Under the pieces are notes generated by a model. That model saw only the letters and a list, made by a program, of their open reading frames with translations, searched no databases and was not told where the DNA came from. From contig DEMS01000015.1 of NCBI GenBank assembly GCA_002359315.1, positions 79,780-143,779 on the forward strand: a stretch of DNA of 64,000 bases, written 5' to 3'. The DNA comes from Bacteroidetes bacterium UBA2664 (GTDB taxonomy: Bacteria; Bacteroidota; Rhodothermia; Balneolales; Balneolaceae). Made by a program: the position numbers and the translations under genes. Below are positions 19,727 to 29,781 of this stretch, in pieces; the first letter of the stretch is position 1, and every line of letters begins with the position of its first letter.

Positions 19727-20464
19727 ATGATAAATCTCGAAAAAATCGATGTCTTTTTTTCACTTAACTCATTTTCGGAAATTGAGTTAAGAGATAAAAC
19801 TTCGGTTGTAATTGATGTTCTGCGCGCCAGTTCTTCAATTGTTACTGCATTAATGAATGGGGCTGACGCAATTATCCCCGTTGCAGATATGGGTGAGGCA
19901 AGTAAAATTGCGATGAATGTAGATTCAGAAAATTATCTTCTTTGCGGCGAAAAAGATGGAGTCATGATTGATGGATACGATCTTGGAAACTCACCGTTTG
20001 AGTACACAAAAGAGGTTGTCGCCAATAAAAAACTTATTTTTAATACAACCAACGGTACCAAAGCCATTAAGAAGACGTTTGGATCATCAAATGTATGCGT
20101 TGCCGCTTTTTTAAATGTATCTGCTGTAGTTGATTTTTTAAAAACCCAGCAAACCGATATCGTTTTGGTCTGTGCCGGCTGGAAGGGTCGGCTGGCTTTT
20201 GAAGATATTTTGTTGGCAGGAAATATCATCTATAAATTAACGGATGGTAAATTGCCGGAAAAAGCAAGGGATGGGGTAAGAGTCGCTTTTACACTTTATG
20301 ATACATATAAAGATGACATTACATCTATCATACAGCAGAGTAATCACGCTGAACGACTCAAAACCTTGATTGATACAGATGATATTGAATACTGCTGCCA
20401 GACCGATATTACGAATGTTTTACCCTATTTAAATGAGGGAATGATTACACTCAAAAATGGCTAA
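19727..20464 (+). CDS. comB: 2-phosphosulfolactate phosphatase-like protein
   Basis: 245 residues. ComB dephosphorylates 2-phosphosulfolactate in coenzyme M synthesis, but the family is widespread in bacteria without coenzyme M, where the substrate is unclear. Family motifs: VVIDVLRASSSIVTAL (about 27-42), CGEKDGVMIDGYDLGNSP and FNTTNGTKA. The last eight bases overlap the start of ftsK, implying co-translation. Confidence 0.88.
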   Translation: MINLEKIDVFFSLNSFSEIELRDKTSVVIDVLRASSSIVTALMNGADAIIPVADMGEASKIAMNVDSENYLLCGEKDGVMIDGYDLGNSPFEYTKEVVANKKLIFNTTNGTKAIKKTFGSSNVCVAAFLNVSAVVDFLKTQQTDIVLVCAGWKGRLAFEDILLAGNIIYKLTDGKLPEKARDGVRVAFTLYDTYKDDITSIIQQSNHAERLKTLIDTDDIEYCCQTDITNVLPYLNEGMITLKNG

Positions 20465-22916
20465 AAAAAAGAATTCAATACCACTTCTCGGCCGTATCAG
20501 CTTCTCCCGAAAGATGGAAATTACGGGGATTTTAATTATTGCGATCTCCATTTTAGTACTGTTGAGTATCGCATCGTACGATCCGGGTGATTATCCGCAA
20601 GCTAAGAATCTATCTTTCGATTCTCTATTCAGAGTGGATCAGGGTGTTGCACTGCAAGTGAACAATTGGCTTGGTGTTGTAGGCACCTATATCTCTTTTC
20701 TTTTTGTACATGTACTATTTGGTTATGTAAGTATCATCATACCGATCATTCTGTTCAGTTTTGGCTGGTTTATATTTCGCCTGAAAGATCTCTCTGAACT
20801 CCTATGGCCTGTTACTTACGGAATTTGGATGATAATGCTTGTCTCAACAACATTGGGATGGTTTTACAACGAATATGAAGCTTACGATATGGCCTGGAGT
20901 GGTAATTCAGGCATCTATATCGCCGGTATCATGCAAAATATTACCGGGGTTGGCTCTATCATCATTTTATTTGTACTGCTGCTGGTCTCTCTGCTGCTGC
21001 TGGTTGATCGTGATTTGCAGAAATCGATGGACCGCATTAAAGCCTGGTTTAAAGAACGCAATGAAATGCGGGATCAATCCAAAAAACAAACTGAGCGAAA
21101 TGAAGCTCTGAAACAGCGGCAAGCCGCAGATCAAGCTACAAAAGAGCAGTCGGGTATTGCCCAAAAAATATCCTCAGATAACCACTCAAACAGCATTGAT
21201 GACATCCTGGAAAGATCTCAAAAAGAAGATCAGATTCGTGAAATTGAGAAGAAAAAAGAGAGTGCTGAGCTCGAAAAAAAACCGCCCAGAGCTATTTTGG
21301 AGAAAACGGATCCTCAGGATGAGAGTGAGTCTGACGAAGATGATGTTGAAATTTCTGTGTTTGTCGGAAAAGGTGACGAGGAGGCCGGTGAACGTGAATT
21401 AGATCATATCAATAAAGTAAAAGCGAAAGAAGTTCCGGTCATTAAGTATAAATTTCCGGGTATCGACCTCCTGGATTCGCCTCCAAATGAAGGGAATGAG
21501 GTAGATCTGGAAGAGATCCAGTTGAATAAAAAAATCATTCTGGAGAAGCTTAGAAGACATAAAATTGATATTCTCAGCATCAATGCAATCGTAGGTCCAA
21601 CCGTAACACTTTACGAACTTGAGCCCTCTCCTGACGTAAAAATCAGCAAAATTGAGAGTTATGCCAATGACCTTAAAATGGCGACTGCAGCACATGGATT
21701 AAGAATCATCGCGCCTATTCCGGGCCGGTCAGCGGTTGGAATTGAAGTACCGAATAAAACTCGAGAACTGGTCTATATCAAATCGGTAATCAACACCAAA
21801 AAGTTTGTTGAAACGGATTATGACCTGCCCGTTGCACTTGGCAAGACGATTGAAAATGAAGTGTTTATGATCGATCTGACCCAAATGCCCCATCTGCTGA
21901 TAGCGGGTGCGACAGGGTCCGGTAAATCCGTCGGTATTAACACGGTTTTAACGTGCCTCCTCTATAAATGTCACCCGGATGATATTAAATTTGTATTGAT
22001 CGACCCGAAGAAGATCGAGCTCTCACTCTACAGGCACATTCAAAATCACTTTTTAGCCGTTATACCGGGTTCGGAGGAACCTATCATTACGGATACATCC
22101 GCTGCACTTGAGACACTGCAGAGTGTTACGATGGAGATGGATGATCGCTATGATCTCCTAAAAATGGCGATGGTAAGGGATATAAAATCTTACAATGAAA
22201 AATTTGACCGGGGAGATCTGGATGAGGAATTAGGCCACAGACACTTGCCCTATATCGTCGTGGTTATTGATGAACTGGCCGATCTGATGATGACCGCAGG
22301 CAAACAGATCGAGGAGCCAATTGCACGAATTGCACAACTTGCCAGAGCTATTGGTATACATCTGGTTGTTGCAACACAGAGGCCTTCGGTAAATGTCATT
22401 ACAGGGACCATTAAAGCAAATTTCCCGGCCAGAATGGCCTATCAGGTAGCTTCTAAAGTAGATTCGAGAACCATCCTTGATACCGGTGGGGCGGATCAAC
22501 TGGTGGGCCGTGGCGATATGCTATTCTCAAACGGAGCAGGAATGATTCGAATTCAAAATGCGTATGTTTCCTCTGATGAAGTGGAGAGAATTGCCGGATT
22601 CATTGGAAATCAGACGGGATACAAGAAACCTTTTGCACTGCCGGTAGTAGAAAGTGAAGAGTCCGGAATTCCGGACCCGCTTGATGATATCGATGATCTG
22701 TTTAAAGATGCAGCAAAAATTGTGGTGTTGCACCAACAAGGATCTGTCTCGCTGTTACAACGGAAACTCAAGATCGGGTATAACAGAGCCGGAAGAATCA
22801 TCGACCAGCTCTATAATGCAGGTGTTGTTGGCCCGTTTCAGGGAAGTACCGCTCGTGATGTTAAAATAACAGAAGAAGAGGAATTAGATGAAATTTTTGA
22901 AGAACTCAATCTATAA
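20457..22916 (+). CDS. ftsK: DNA translocase FtsK
   Basis: 819 residues. Four N-terminal membrane segments (within about 20-180), a charged linker (about 190-340), an alpha/beta motor domain with Walker A GATGSGKSVGIN (about 482-493) and Walker B VVVIDELADLMM, and a gamma winged-helix (about 755-819, VVLHQQGSVSLLQRKLKIGYNRAGR). Pumps chromosomal DNA at the division septum and activates XerCD dimer resolution at dif through the gamma domain. The 3' end overlaps the next gene by 29 bases. Confidence 0.96.
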   Translation: MAKKKNSIPLLGRISFSRKMEITGILIIAISILVLLSIASYDPGDYPQAKNLSFDSLFRVDQGVALQVNNWLGVVGTYISFLFVHVLFGYVSIIIPIILFSFGWFIFRLKDLSELLWPVTYGIWMIMLVSTTLGWFYNEYEAYDMAWSGNSGIYIAGIMQNITGVGSIIILFVLLLVSLLLLVDRDLQKSMDRIKAWFKERNEMRDQSKKQTERNEALKQRQAADQATKEQSGIAQKISSDNHSNSIDDILERSQKEDQIREIEKKKESAELEKKPPRAILEKTDPQDESESDEDDVEISVFVGKGDEEAGERELDHINKVKAKEVPVIKYKFPGIDLLDSPPNEGNEVDLEEIQLNKKIILEKLRRHKIDILSINAIVGPTVTLYELEPSPDVKISKIESYANDLKMATAAHGLRIIAPIPGRSAVGIEVPNKTRELVYIKSVINTKKFVETDYDLPVALGKTIENEVFMIDLTQMPHLLIAGATGSGKSVGINTVLTCLLYKCHPDDIKFVLIDPKKIELSLYRHIQNHFLAVIPGSEEPIITDTSAALETLQSVTMEMDDRYDLLKMAMVRDIKSYNEKFDRGDLDEELGHRHLPYIVVVIDELADLMMTAGKQIEEPIARIAQLARAIGIHLVVATQRPSVNVITGTIKANFPARMAYQVASKVDSRTILDTGGADQLVGRGDMLFSNGAGMIRIQNAYVSSDEVERIAGFIGNQTGYKKPFALPVVESEESGIPDPLDDIDDLFKDAAKIVVLHQQGSVSLLQRKLKIGYNRAGRIIDQLYNAGVVGPFQGSTARDVKITEEEELDEIFEELNL

Positions 22917-23535
22917 CAGTTACCCGCTGCTACTGCTGTACCTCTTTCTGTTGCAACCTTCTGCTGTTTCAGCACAGTCGGATACCCCCCAATTTGATCT
23001 TTTAAAATCTCAGTTTGAAAATAACAGAGTATTTTTTGCAGAATTTACTCACGAATATAACGACACATTTACCGGAGAACAGCAACGAACAACCGGCACA
23101 ATCTGGGTAGGACTGGACAAGTATAAAATGAATAGTGGAAGTAATTTTATGCTTGTTGAAAACGACATATCCAGAGTCTATGATTCCTCTAAAAATAGAG
23201 TCATCATCAGTGAATATATCGAGGAAGACGACGATTTTGCACCCTCCAGAATGCTTCAAGGGGTGGATGACAGTTTCAATGTAAACGAACAGCTTTTGGA
23301 TAACGGCCAAACGGTAATCCGTATGGAATCGGAAGATCCCTTCTCAATTTTTCAAAGTGTCACGATCTATCTCAACAATTCCGGAGTTCCAAGTCGGATT
23401 GAAGCTATAGATCAAGTCGAAAATGAGCTGCTTACTGTTTTCAACAACGGCCGTTTTATCGATGAAGAAGCGGGTCTTTTTGAATTCAATTATCCTGAAG
23501 ATGCTGAATGGATTGATTTACGCCACGATATCTAA
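22888..23535 (+). CDS. LolA-like outer-membrane lipoprotein carrier family protein
   Basis: 215 residues from ATG 22888, inside the end of ftsK. N-terminal signal peptide (about 1-30, ...YLFLLQPSAVSAQ) without a lipobox cysteine, then a LolA/LolB-like fold (FFAEFTHEYNDTFTGEQQRTTG, DSSKNRVIISEY, DDSFNV). Members carry lipoproteins across the periplasm. It lies downstream of ftsK as lolA does in many genomes. Translationally coupled at both ends (TAATG with the next gene). Confidence 0.82.
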   Translation: MKFLKNSIYNSYPLLLLYLFLLQPSAVSAQSDTPQFDLLKSQFENNRVFFAEFTHEYNDTFTGEQQRTTGTIWVGLDKYKMNSGSNFMLVENDISRVYDSSKNRVIISEYIEEDDDFAPSRMLQGVDDSFNVNEQLLDNGQTVIRMESEDPFSIFQSVTIYLNNSGVPSRIEAIDQVENELLTVFNNGRFIDEEAGLFEFNYPEDAEWIDLRHDI

Positions 23536-24548
23536 TGAGAATTAAGATACTCAACATCACGTTATCTGTCGCCGCCGCACTCCTTTTCTTATGGTTTGCC
23601 TTTAAAAGTATAGCAATTGATGAATTGTGGCAGCAAATCCTATTGGTGAATTATTATTGGCTCCCTTTTTTTATTGCTATTCTCATATTCAGCCACTTTA
23701 TAAGAGCCGTACGATGGCGATTATTGCTTCCAGATCAGTATCAATCTACGAAGTCAATCACCCTTTTTGCAGGTGTAATGCTTGGATATGTTGTCAATAA
23801 CATCATACCACGCCTTGGGGAAATCTCACGGCCGGTGTATGTATCTAAAAAAACCGGGCTTAAATCCGGGATTCTAATCGGAACGGTTGTTATAGAACGG
23901 GTTTTTGACTTGATTACAATGTTATGTATAGCAATGGCAGCTCTGTTTTGGTTGATTAAGGATTTAGGAACATTGGAAAGATTGCTTGGTTTAGAGGGGT
24001 GGTCAACAGCTTATTATCTCTTTTTACCGCTTTTGATTGGGTTACTGTTTTTCTTCATCTGGATATTTTACAAGCTTATTTTGTACATCGATACCAACAT
24101 TGATACTCAAAATCCACTTTTAACGAAGATTATTACCTTTGGAAGATCATTCAGTGAAGGACTCATATCTTTAAAAAAAGTTAAAAATTGGCCTCTTTTC
24201 CTTTTTTTAACATGTTGTATGTGGTTCGGATATATTTTAATGATCTATATTCCGTTCTACATGATGCAGATGCAGGCAGATTTTGGGCTGAATTTTTGGG
24301 ATGCCGTTGTATTAACGGTTGTCTCAGCCGTTGGGGTCACGATTCCAACACCGGCAGGGATCGGGTCTTATCACTTATTGATCCAACAAAGTCTCTATAT
24401 GTTATATGAAGTTCCCCTTGCAAAAGGGTTAACTTATGCAACGGTTATTCATGCGGTCACAATCCTCACTGTTTTTATTGTTGGCCCCATTGCTTTGTGG
24501 TGGGATAAATTTGTCACTATGAAAAAAAGTACAAAAGCAAATTCTTAA
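23535..24548 (+). CDS. LPG_synthase_TM/UPF0104 family membrane protein (flippase-like)
   Basis: 337 residues, about eight transmembrane helices. The motif NNIIPRLGEISRPVYVSKKTG (from about residue 87) and the late TPAGIGSYHLL are typical of the lysylphosphatidylglycerol synthase TM region family. This is a membrane-only version without the GNAT-like synthase domain, so the substrate is unknown; lipid flipping is a guess from relatives. The start codon overlaps the preceding stop by one base. Confidence 0.85.
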   Translation: MRIKILNITLSVAAALLFLWFAFKSIAIDELWQQILLVNYYWLPFFIAILIFSHFIRAVRWRLLLPDQYQSTKSITLFAGVMLGYVVNNIIPRLGEISRPVYVSKKTGLKSGILIGTVVIERVFDLITMLCIAMAALFWLIKDLGTLERLLGLEGWSTAYYLFLPLLIGLLFFFIWIFYKLILYIDTNIDTQNPLLTKIITFGRSFSEGLISLKKVKNWPLFLFLTCCMWFGYILMIYIPFYMMQMQADFGLNFWDAVVLTVVSAVGVTIPTPAGIGSYHLLIQQSLYMLYEVPLAKGLTYATVIHAVTILTVFIVGPIALWWDKFVTMKKSTKANS

Positions 24549-24608
24549 ATTTTCATAAAACTTGTGGTATCTTAAAATGGTTTTATCATCTTTGACACAG
24601 ACTGAAAT

Positions 24609-26336
24609 ATGATTCGATTTGTCCTGATAGTTTGTTTTTGGTTCGTTACACTTTTCGGAGTGAATGCTGTAACTGCACAATCAGTGCAGGAAGGCAGTGA
24701 ACAGTCACTGCTTCCTGAAATAGATCCCCAGGATATTGAGATTCGCAGTCAGTTTCAGGCTCGTTTCCCCGGATTAAGAAGACAACCCATACTTGGATTC
24801 AATCCCCGGCCCAGAGTGTTTCAGACTGATCCCAATAGATTACCATTTATAGAATCTTATGACGCTGTTGCAGCCAATCTGCCGGTGGGAACATTAGACC
24901 GCCCGGAAGCTCCCGAATTTAATCCGCTCGGTTATGCAACCCCACGCCATGCTTTCTTCAGAGGAGGAATAGGAAGTAATATTTCACCGGAGATGGATCT
25001 TTTTGCTACTGCAAACTTAAGCGATAGAAACTGGATATCCGGATCGGCAAGCTTACGATCCAGTGATGGTCATGAGGAACAAATAACCACCTCTTATCGT
25101 TATTTTGATGCGTCCATCAAATCTTTTAACCGGATCTCTGATCGAACCGATTTAACATTCACCGCCGGATTAGAGTCCAATTTTAACCATATGCTTCAGG
25201 TCTATACACCGTTTGATCTCCTATTAGAAGGAGATACCCGGATTGAATCTACCGGATTTAATGCATCTACAGATTTAAACGTTGCTTCTACATCACTGAG
25301 CGGAATTCAATTCTCCCTGGGTGGTTTTACTCATAAATATGAAACCATTTCAGATTTCAATTACAACGGAGAAGCGACAGAATGGGGGATCGATTTTGAT
25401 GCAGAGTACTCCAGACTCGGTAATCAAATCAATGAAATTCAAAAAATTCGTTTTCAAAATGAAACCGGCTCCATTAGTCCACTTTTCAGGCAAAGTGATT
25501 TATGGTCAGTTTCTACCCTCTCCGTACATTATGAACGGTTATTTAACTATCGAACAGATATAAAAGCAAGTCTGGGAGTCAGTTCGGTCACCGATGCAGT
25601 TGAAGATTTCAAAATTTACGTGGCACCGGAACTTGAAATAAAACACAGATTTTTTACCGGATTCAATATTCGTGGTGTTGTATCTGCGTCCCCCTCTCAT
25701 GCTAATTACTCAACTCTCCGGAGAGAAAATCAGTTTTTTGACCTAAATTCAACCCTTCAGCATCAATATGAAATCCTGGCTTTAGGTGAGTTGTTGATGG
25801 AGCCATTTTACGGTACAAAAATATTAGCGGGTGTATCTTTTCAAGATGTCAAAAACTTTCAGTACTATTCAAGACAAACAACATCCGGAAATATGTTAGG
25901 TATTGTTGAACCAGCTTATTATCAAACAAACTTCATGGATGCCAACATACTTCGGGTTTATGGCGGGATAAGTCAGGATTTACGTCCAAATGTAATTTGG
26001 ATAAATGTTGATGGGCATTGGCAAATCCCTAAATTATCCAATGGTGATAAGATTCCATATTCTGAATCACTCTCATTGAAGGCCGCTGTTTCAGTTCGGC
26101 CTGTAACCGACCTTCTTGTTGAAGGGTGGGGTGAATTTTCAGGTATTCGGGAGGATTATAACGGTGATCAATTGTCATCGTATTTCCTTCTTGGAGGTCG
26201 GTTTGAAATCTCATTATCAGAGAAATATGGTATATATGGTAAATTACTTAACATATTAAACGAAGATTATGAGTTCTGGAGCGGGTATAGGGAGCCGGGC
26301 TTCCAGGGTTTCGTAGGATTCACATACATATTTTAA
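24609..26336 (+). CDS. Outer-membrane beta-barrel protein (TonB-receptor-like barrel)
   Basis: 575 residues: signal peptide about 1-24 (...VNAVTAQS), an extended low-complexity N-terminal stretch, then alternating strand pattern from about residue 110 to the end, finishing in GFVGFTYIF with the terminal phenylalanine typical of barrels recognised by BamA. There is no plug domain or TonB box that I can see, so it is not a full TonB-dependent receptor. It precedes the HU and Tol-like genes by four bases, but a shared function is not evident. Confidence 0.75.
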   Translation: MIRFVLIVCFWFVTLFGVNAVTAQSVQEGSEQSLLPEIDPQDIEIRSQFQARFPGLRRQPILGFNPRPRVFQTDPNRLPFIESYDAVAANLPVGTLDRPEAPEFNPLGYATPRHAFFRGGIGSNISPEMDLFATANLSDRNWISGSASLRSSDGHEEQITTSYRYFDASIKSFNRISDRTDLTFTAGLESNFNHMLQVYTPFDLLLEGDTRIESTGFNASTDLNVASTSLSGIQFSLGGFTHKYETISDFNYNGEATEWGIDFDAEYSRLGNQINEIQKIRFQNETGSISPLFRQSDLWSVSTLSVHYERLFNYRTDIKASLGVSSVTDAVEDFKIYVAPELEIKHRFFTGFNIRGVVSASPSHANYSTLRRENQFFDLNSTLQHQYEILALGELLMEPFYGTKILAGVSFQDVKNFQYYSRQTTSGNMLGIVEPAYYQTNFMDANILRVYGGISQDLRPNVIWINVDGHWQIPKLSNGDKIPYSESLSLKAAVSVRPVTDLLVEGWGEFSGIREDYNGDQLSSYFLLGGRFEISLSEKYGIYGKLLNILNEDYEFWSGYREPGFQGFVGFTYIF

Positions 26337-26340
26337 TTTT

Positions 26341-26539
26341 ATGGATACAGTATTTATAAAAGCATTCAAAGAAATATTGCGTGAACAACTTGTTGAAAAA
26401 AATAGTGTAGATATTGACGGGTTCGGTACATTCGAAGTCATTCATTATGAACAGCATCAAAAAAGATACAGTAATGGAAAGGTTGTTATGATGCCTCCAA
26501 AGGATATACTTGAATTTAAATCAAATATTAAGGTTTCCA

Positions 26540-26550
<11 letters not shown>
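26341..26550 (+). CDS. Short HU-family DNA-binding protein
   Basis: 69 residues. The IDGFGTFEV and FKSNIKVSND-like segments match the HU/IHF body, but the protein is about 20 residues shorter than ordinary HU and lacks the usual first helix; its arm region (HQKRYSNGKVVMMPPKD) is present. The stop overlaps the next gene's start region by 11 bases, so it is probably co-translated with the HU-SPOR gene. It may dimerise with the HU domain of its neighbour (inference). Confidence 0.8.
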
Positions 26551-27553
<1,003 letters not shown>

Positions 27554-27564
27554 TAATCACTTAC

Positions 27565-28287
27565 ATGAATATCATCTACTTACTGAAACTACAGGCTCAA
27601 ACAACTGAGACTGATTCCCTGCTTATGGATATGTTGCAGGATGATTCGTCGGTCTCTTTTTTAGAAATTCTCTCCCAGGGCGGATTATTAATGATCCCTC
27701 TATTCATCCTTTCCGTAATTACAATTTATGTAATTGCTGAGCGCTGGCGATCACTGGAGAATTCCAAAATGGATATCAATCACACTCTAAATTCCATTGA
27801 AACACTTTTAAAATCCGGCAGTCAGCAAAGAGCCATTCAGTATTGTGAAGAATTTGATAAACCACTCGCCAGAATATTAAAAGCCGGAATTCGCAAATTG
27901 GGACGTCCGATCGTTGATATTCAGGATTCAATTAGAAAAGCAGGTAAAAAGGAGATCTTTCAGCTTGAAAAACGAATGAACTGGCTTGCAACTATTGCCG
28001 GTGTGGCACCTCTGATCGGCTTTACAGGTACAGTAACAGGGATGATCCGTGCATTCATGGATATACAATCCCTTCAGGGAAATGTGAATCCCAGTGTACT
28101 TGCAGGTGGTATTTGGGAAGCTTTGATTACAACAGCGACCGGATTAATTGTGGGTATCATTGCATATGGATTTTATAACTATCTCCTGGGCAAGATCAAC
28201 CGAATGATTTTTGAACTTGAAAATGCTTCTGCTGATTTTGTAGATCTTCTTCAGGCTCCGGCACCTAAAAAGCGGCAGGAGGATTAA
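27565..28287 (+). CDS. tolQ: MotA/TolQ/ExbB proton channel protein
   Basis: 240 residues with three transmembrane segments: near residue 40 (GLLMIPLFILSVITIYVIAE), about 137-160 and about 178-200. The conserved IAGVAPLIGFTGTVTGMIRAF matches TolQ/ExbB. Together with the next two genes it forms a proton-driven energy-transducing complex in the inner membrane. The gene order and spacing (4 bases to tolR-like) indicate one operon. Whether it is Tol-type (division, envelope) or Exb-type (TonB uptake) cannot be settled here; proximity to HU-SPOR and no uptake genes slightly favours Tol. Confidence 0.9.
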   Translation: MNIIYLLKLQAQTTETDSLLMDMLQDDSSVSFLEILSQGGLLMIPLFILSVITIYVIAERWRSLENSKMDINHTLNSIETLLKSGSQQRAIQYCEEFDKPLARILKAGIRKLGRPIVDIQDSIRKAGKKEIFQLEKRMNWLATIAGVAPLIGFTGTVTGMIRAFMDIQSLQGNVNPSVLAGGIWEALITTATGLIVGIIAYGFYNYLLGKINRMIFELENASADFVDLLQAPAPKKRQED

Positions 28288-28291
28288 TTCC

Positions 28292-28696
28292 ATGGACTTC
28301 AGAGAAGACAGTAGCATTAAAGAACCGCTTTCGATGTTCTCTCAGTCATCATTGACTGATATTATTTTGCTGTTGCTCATATTCTTTCTGCTTACTTCTT
28401 CATTTGTTACCAATTTTGGTATCCGGGTTAATGTACCGCAAGCCACATCAAGCGTAACGACTGAAGCAAACCAGATTTCTGTAGCTATTACACCGGAAGG
28501 TGTGTTTTATGTTGATGGCGAACAGACTGCAAGGGCAAATCTATCAATCGTTATTCGACAAGTATATCAGAATAAGCCAAATTCATCGTTAGTAATACGT
28601 GCGGACAGAGATGCCATCGTGGATGATGCTGTCAGAGTGATGAATATCGGCAGAGCATTAAATATGAATATCGTAATGGCGACAGAACGAGATTAA
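28292..28696 (+). CDS. tolR: ExbD/TolR family biopolymer transport protein
   Basis: 134 residues, one N-terminal transmembrane helix (SLTDIILLLLIFFLLTSSFV, about 19-38) with the conserved Asp at its start, followed by the periplasmic domain (VNVPQATS, VFYVDGEQ, LVIRADRDAIVDDAVRVMN). An AGGAGG sequence at 28274-28279 lies about 12 bases ahead of the ATG at 28292. Partner of the TolQ-like channel. Confidence 0.92.
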   Translation: MDFREDSSIKEPLSMFSQSSLTDIILLLLIFFLLTSSFVTNFGIRVNVPQATSSVTTEANQISVAITPEGVFYVDGEQTARANLSIVIRQVYQNKPNSSLVIRADRDAIVDDAVRVMNIGRALNMNIVMATERD

Positions 28697-28705
28697 AAAC
28701 AGAAC

Positions 28706-29536
28706 ATGGATTGGTTAAAAAAATATTTAGAAGATGATGATCGCTTTGGTGCAAGCGTAACGGCAGCAATACATCTTGTCATTCTAATTATTGCTCTACT
28801 TTATACCATTGATTTTAATACAGATCAGCGTTCTGCATTTATTGAGGTAACCCTTGGAGAATTTAGAAGTGGAACCTTAGCACAACGAGCGCCGGTACAA
28901 AGACAGGAAGTTGCAACCCGGCCCAATCCGGCTGTAGTTGAACCTAATGAACCGGATCCGGAAATTGTTCAACCGGTTGAAACACCACAAAATCCGGTTG
29001 AAGAAATCGCAAAACCCGTTGATCTGCCCGATCAGGTTGAAGATATCGTTGATGACGATGTCGTTGAAACTCCTGAAACAGAAGTCATTGATCCACAAGC
29101 TGTAGAAGTAACTGAAAATGAAATAGAACAAGTTACACCTCCTCTTACACAGGAAGATGAGCAGACACGTCAGGGAGTCCCTGAGAGTGGTGATGAGCGA
29201 GGAGCTGATGGAGATCCAAACGTGGATCAGGGTGTAGGGAACAGTCCCGATCGAGCAGCTCCCTATGACCTTCAGTGGGAAGGAGAGTTAAACCGCTCTC
29301 CTATGGTACAACCACTGCCTACCAATCAGACTAATGAAGAAGCGGTCATTACGATTCGATTTGAAGTAAACCCGGATGGATCACTCGGCAGGGTAATGCC
29401 CATGAGAAAAATGAATCCTGAATTGGAACGTGAAGTGATGCGAACTCTCAGGAGCTGGCGATTTTCCAGATTGCCCTCCGGAGTCCCGCAAGAAGTTCAG
29501 TGGGGTACGATTACGTTTCGGTTTGTATTGGATTGA
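28706..29536 (+). CDS. TonB/TolA-like energy transducer
   Basis: 276 residues. One N-terminal membrane helix (about 20-38, AAIHLVILIIALLYTID), a long Pro/Glu/Val-rich periplasm-spanning segment (about 65-175), and a C-terminal TonB_C-like domain (about 205-276, EAVITIRFEVNPDGSLG, LEREVMRTLRSWRFSRLP). Ninth base after the TolR-like stop starts this gene; it completes a TolQRA or ExbBD-TonB operon. Confidence 0.87.
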   Translation: MDWLKKYLEDDDRFGASVTAAIHLVILIIALLYTIDFNTDQRSAFIEVTLGEFRSGTLAQRAPVQRQEVATRPNPAVVEPNEPDPEIVQPVETPQNPVEEIAKPVDLPDQVEDIVDDDVVETPETEVIDPQAVEVTENEIEQVTPPLTQEDEQTRQGVPESGDERGADGDPNVDQGVGNSPDRAAPYDLQWEGELNRSPMVQPLPTNQTNEEAVITIRFEVNPDGSLGRVMPMRKMNPELEREVMRTLRSWRFSRLPSGVPQEVQWGTITFRFVLD

Positions 29537-29542
29537 CTTTGA

Positions 29543-29781
29543 GTGAAAAGTAAAAAGTGTAGAAGTGAAAAGAGCTGTTCTGCAGAACTTGTGACCCATA
29601 ATATTATAATATCTTCATCCTTACGTAGGTTAGGATCTCCAAGGTTAAAAGTTCAATATGATCAATGGGTTTTGAGTAACCTATGCCCTGAGATCCTGAA
29701 ATAAATTCAGGATGACAGAATAAAATTCACCTTTCACTTTTCACTTCTACACTTTTCACTTCTACACTTTTTACTTTTCAC
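29543..29781. repeat. MITE-like element with perfect 30-bp terminal inverted repeats
   Basis: 29543-29572 and 29752-29781 are exact reverse complements over 30 bases (core GTGAAAAGTAAAAAGTG). They enclose about 180 bases without coding potential, including the 28-bp hairpin repeat at 29689-29716. The element lies between the convergent TonB-like and mscS genes and its right arm contains the mscS stop codon. No target-site duplication is obvious. Confidence 0.85.
29689..29716. repeat. 28-bp hairpin repeat, copy 1
   Basis: Contains the dyad ATCCTGAA-ATAAA-TTCAGGAT-type hairpin followed by GAC. Identical over 28 bases to 35350-35377. Confidence 0.9.
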
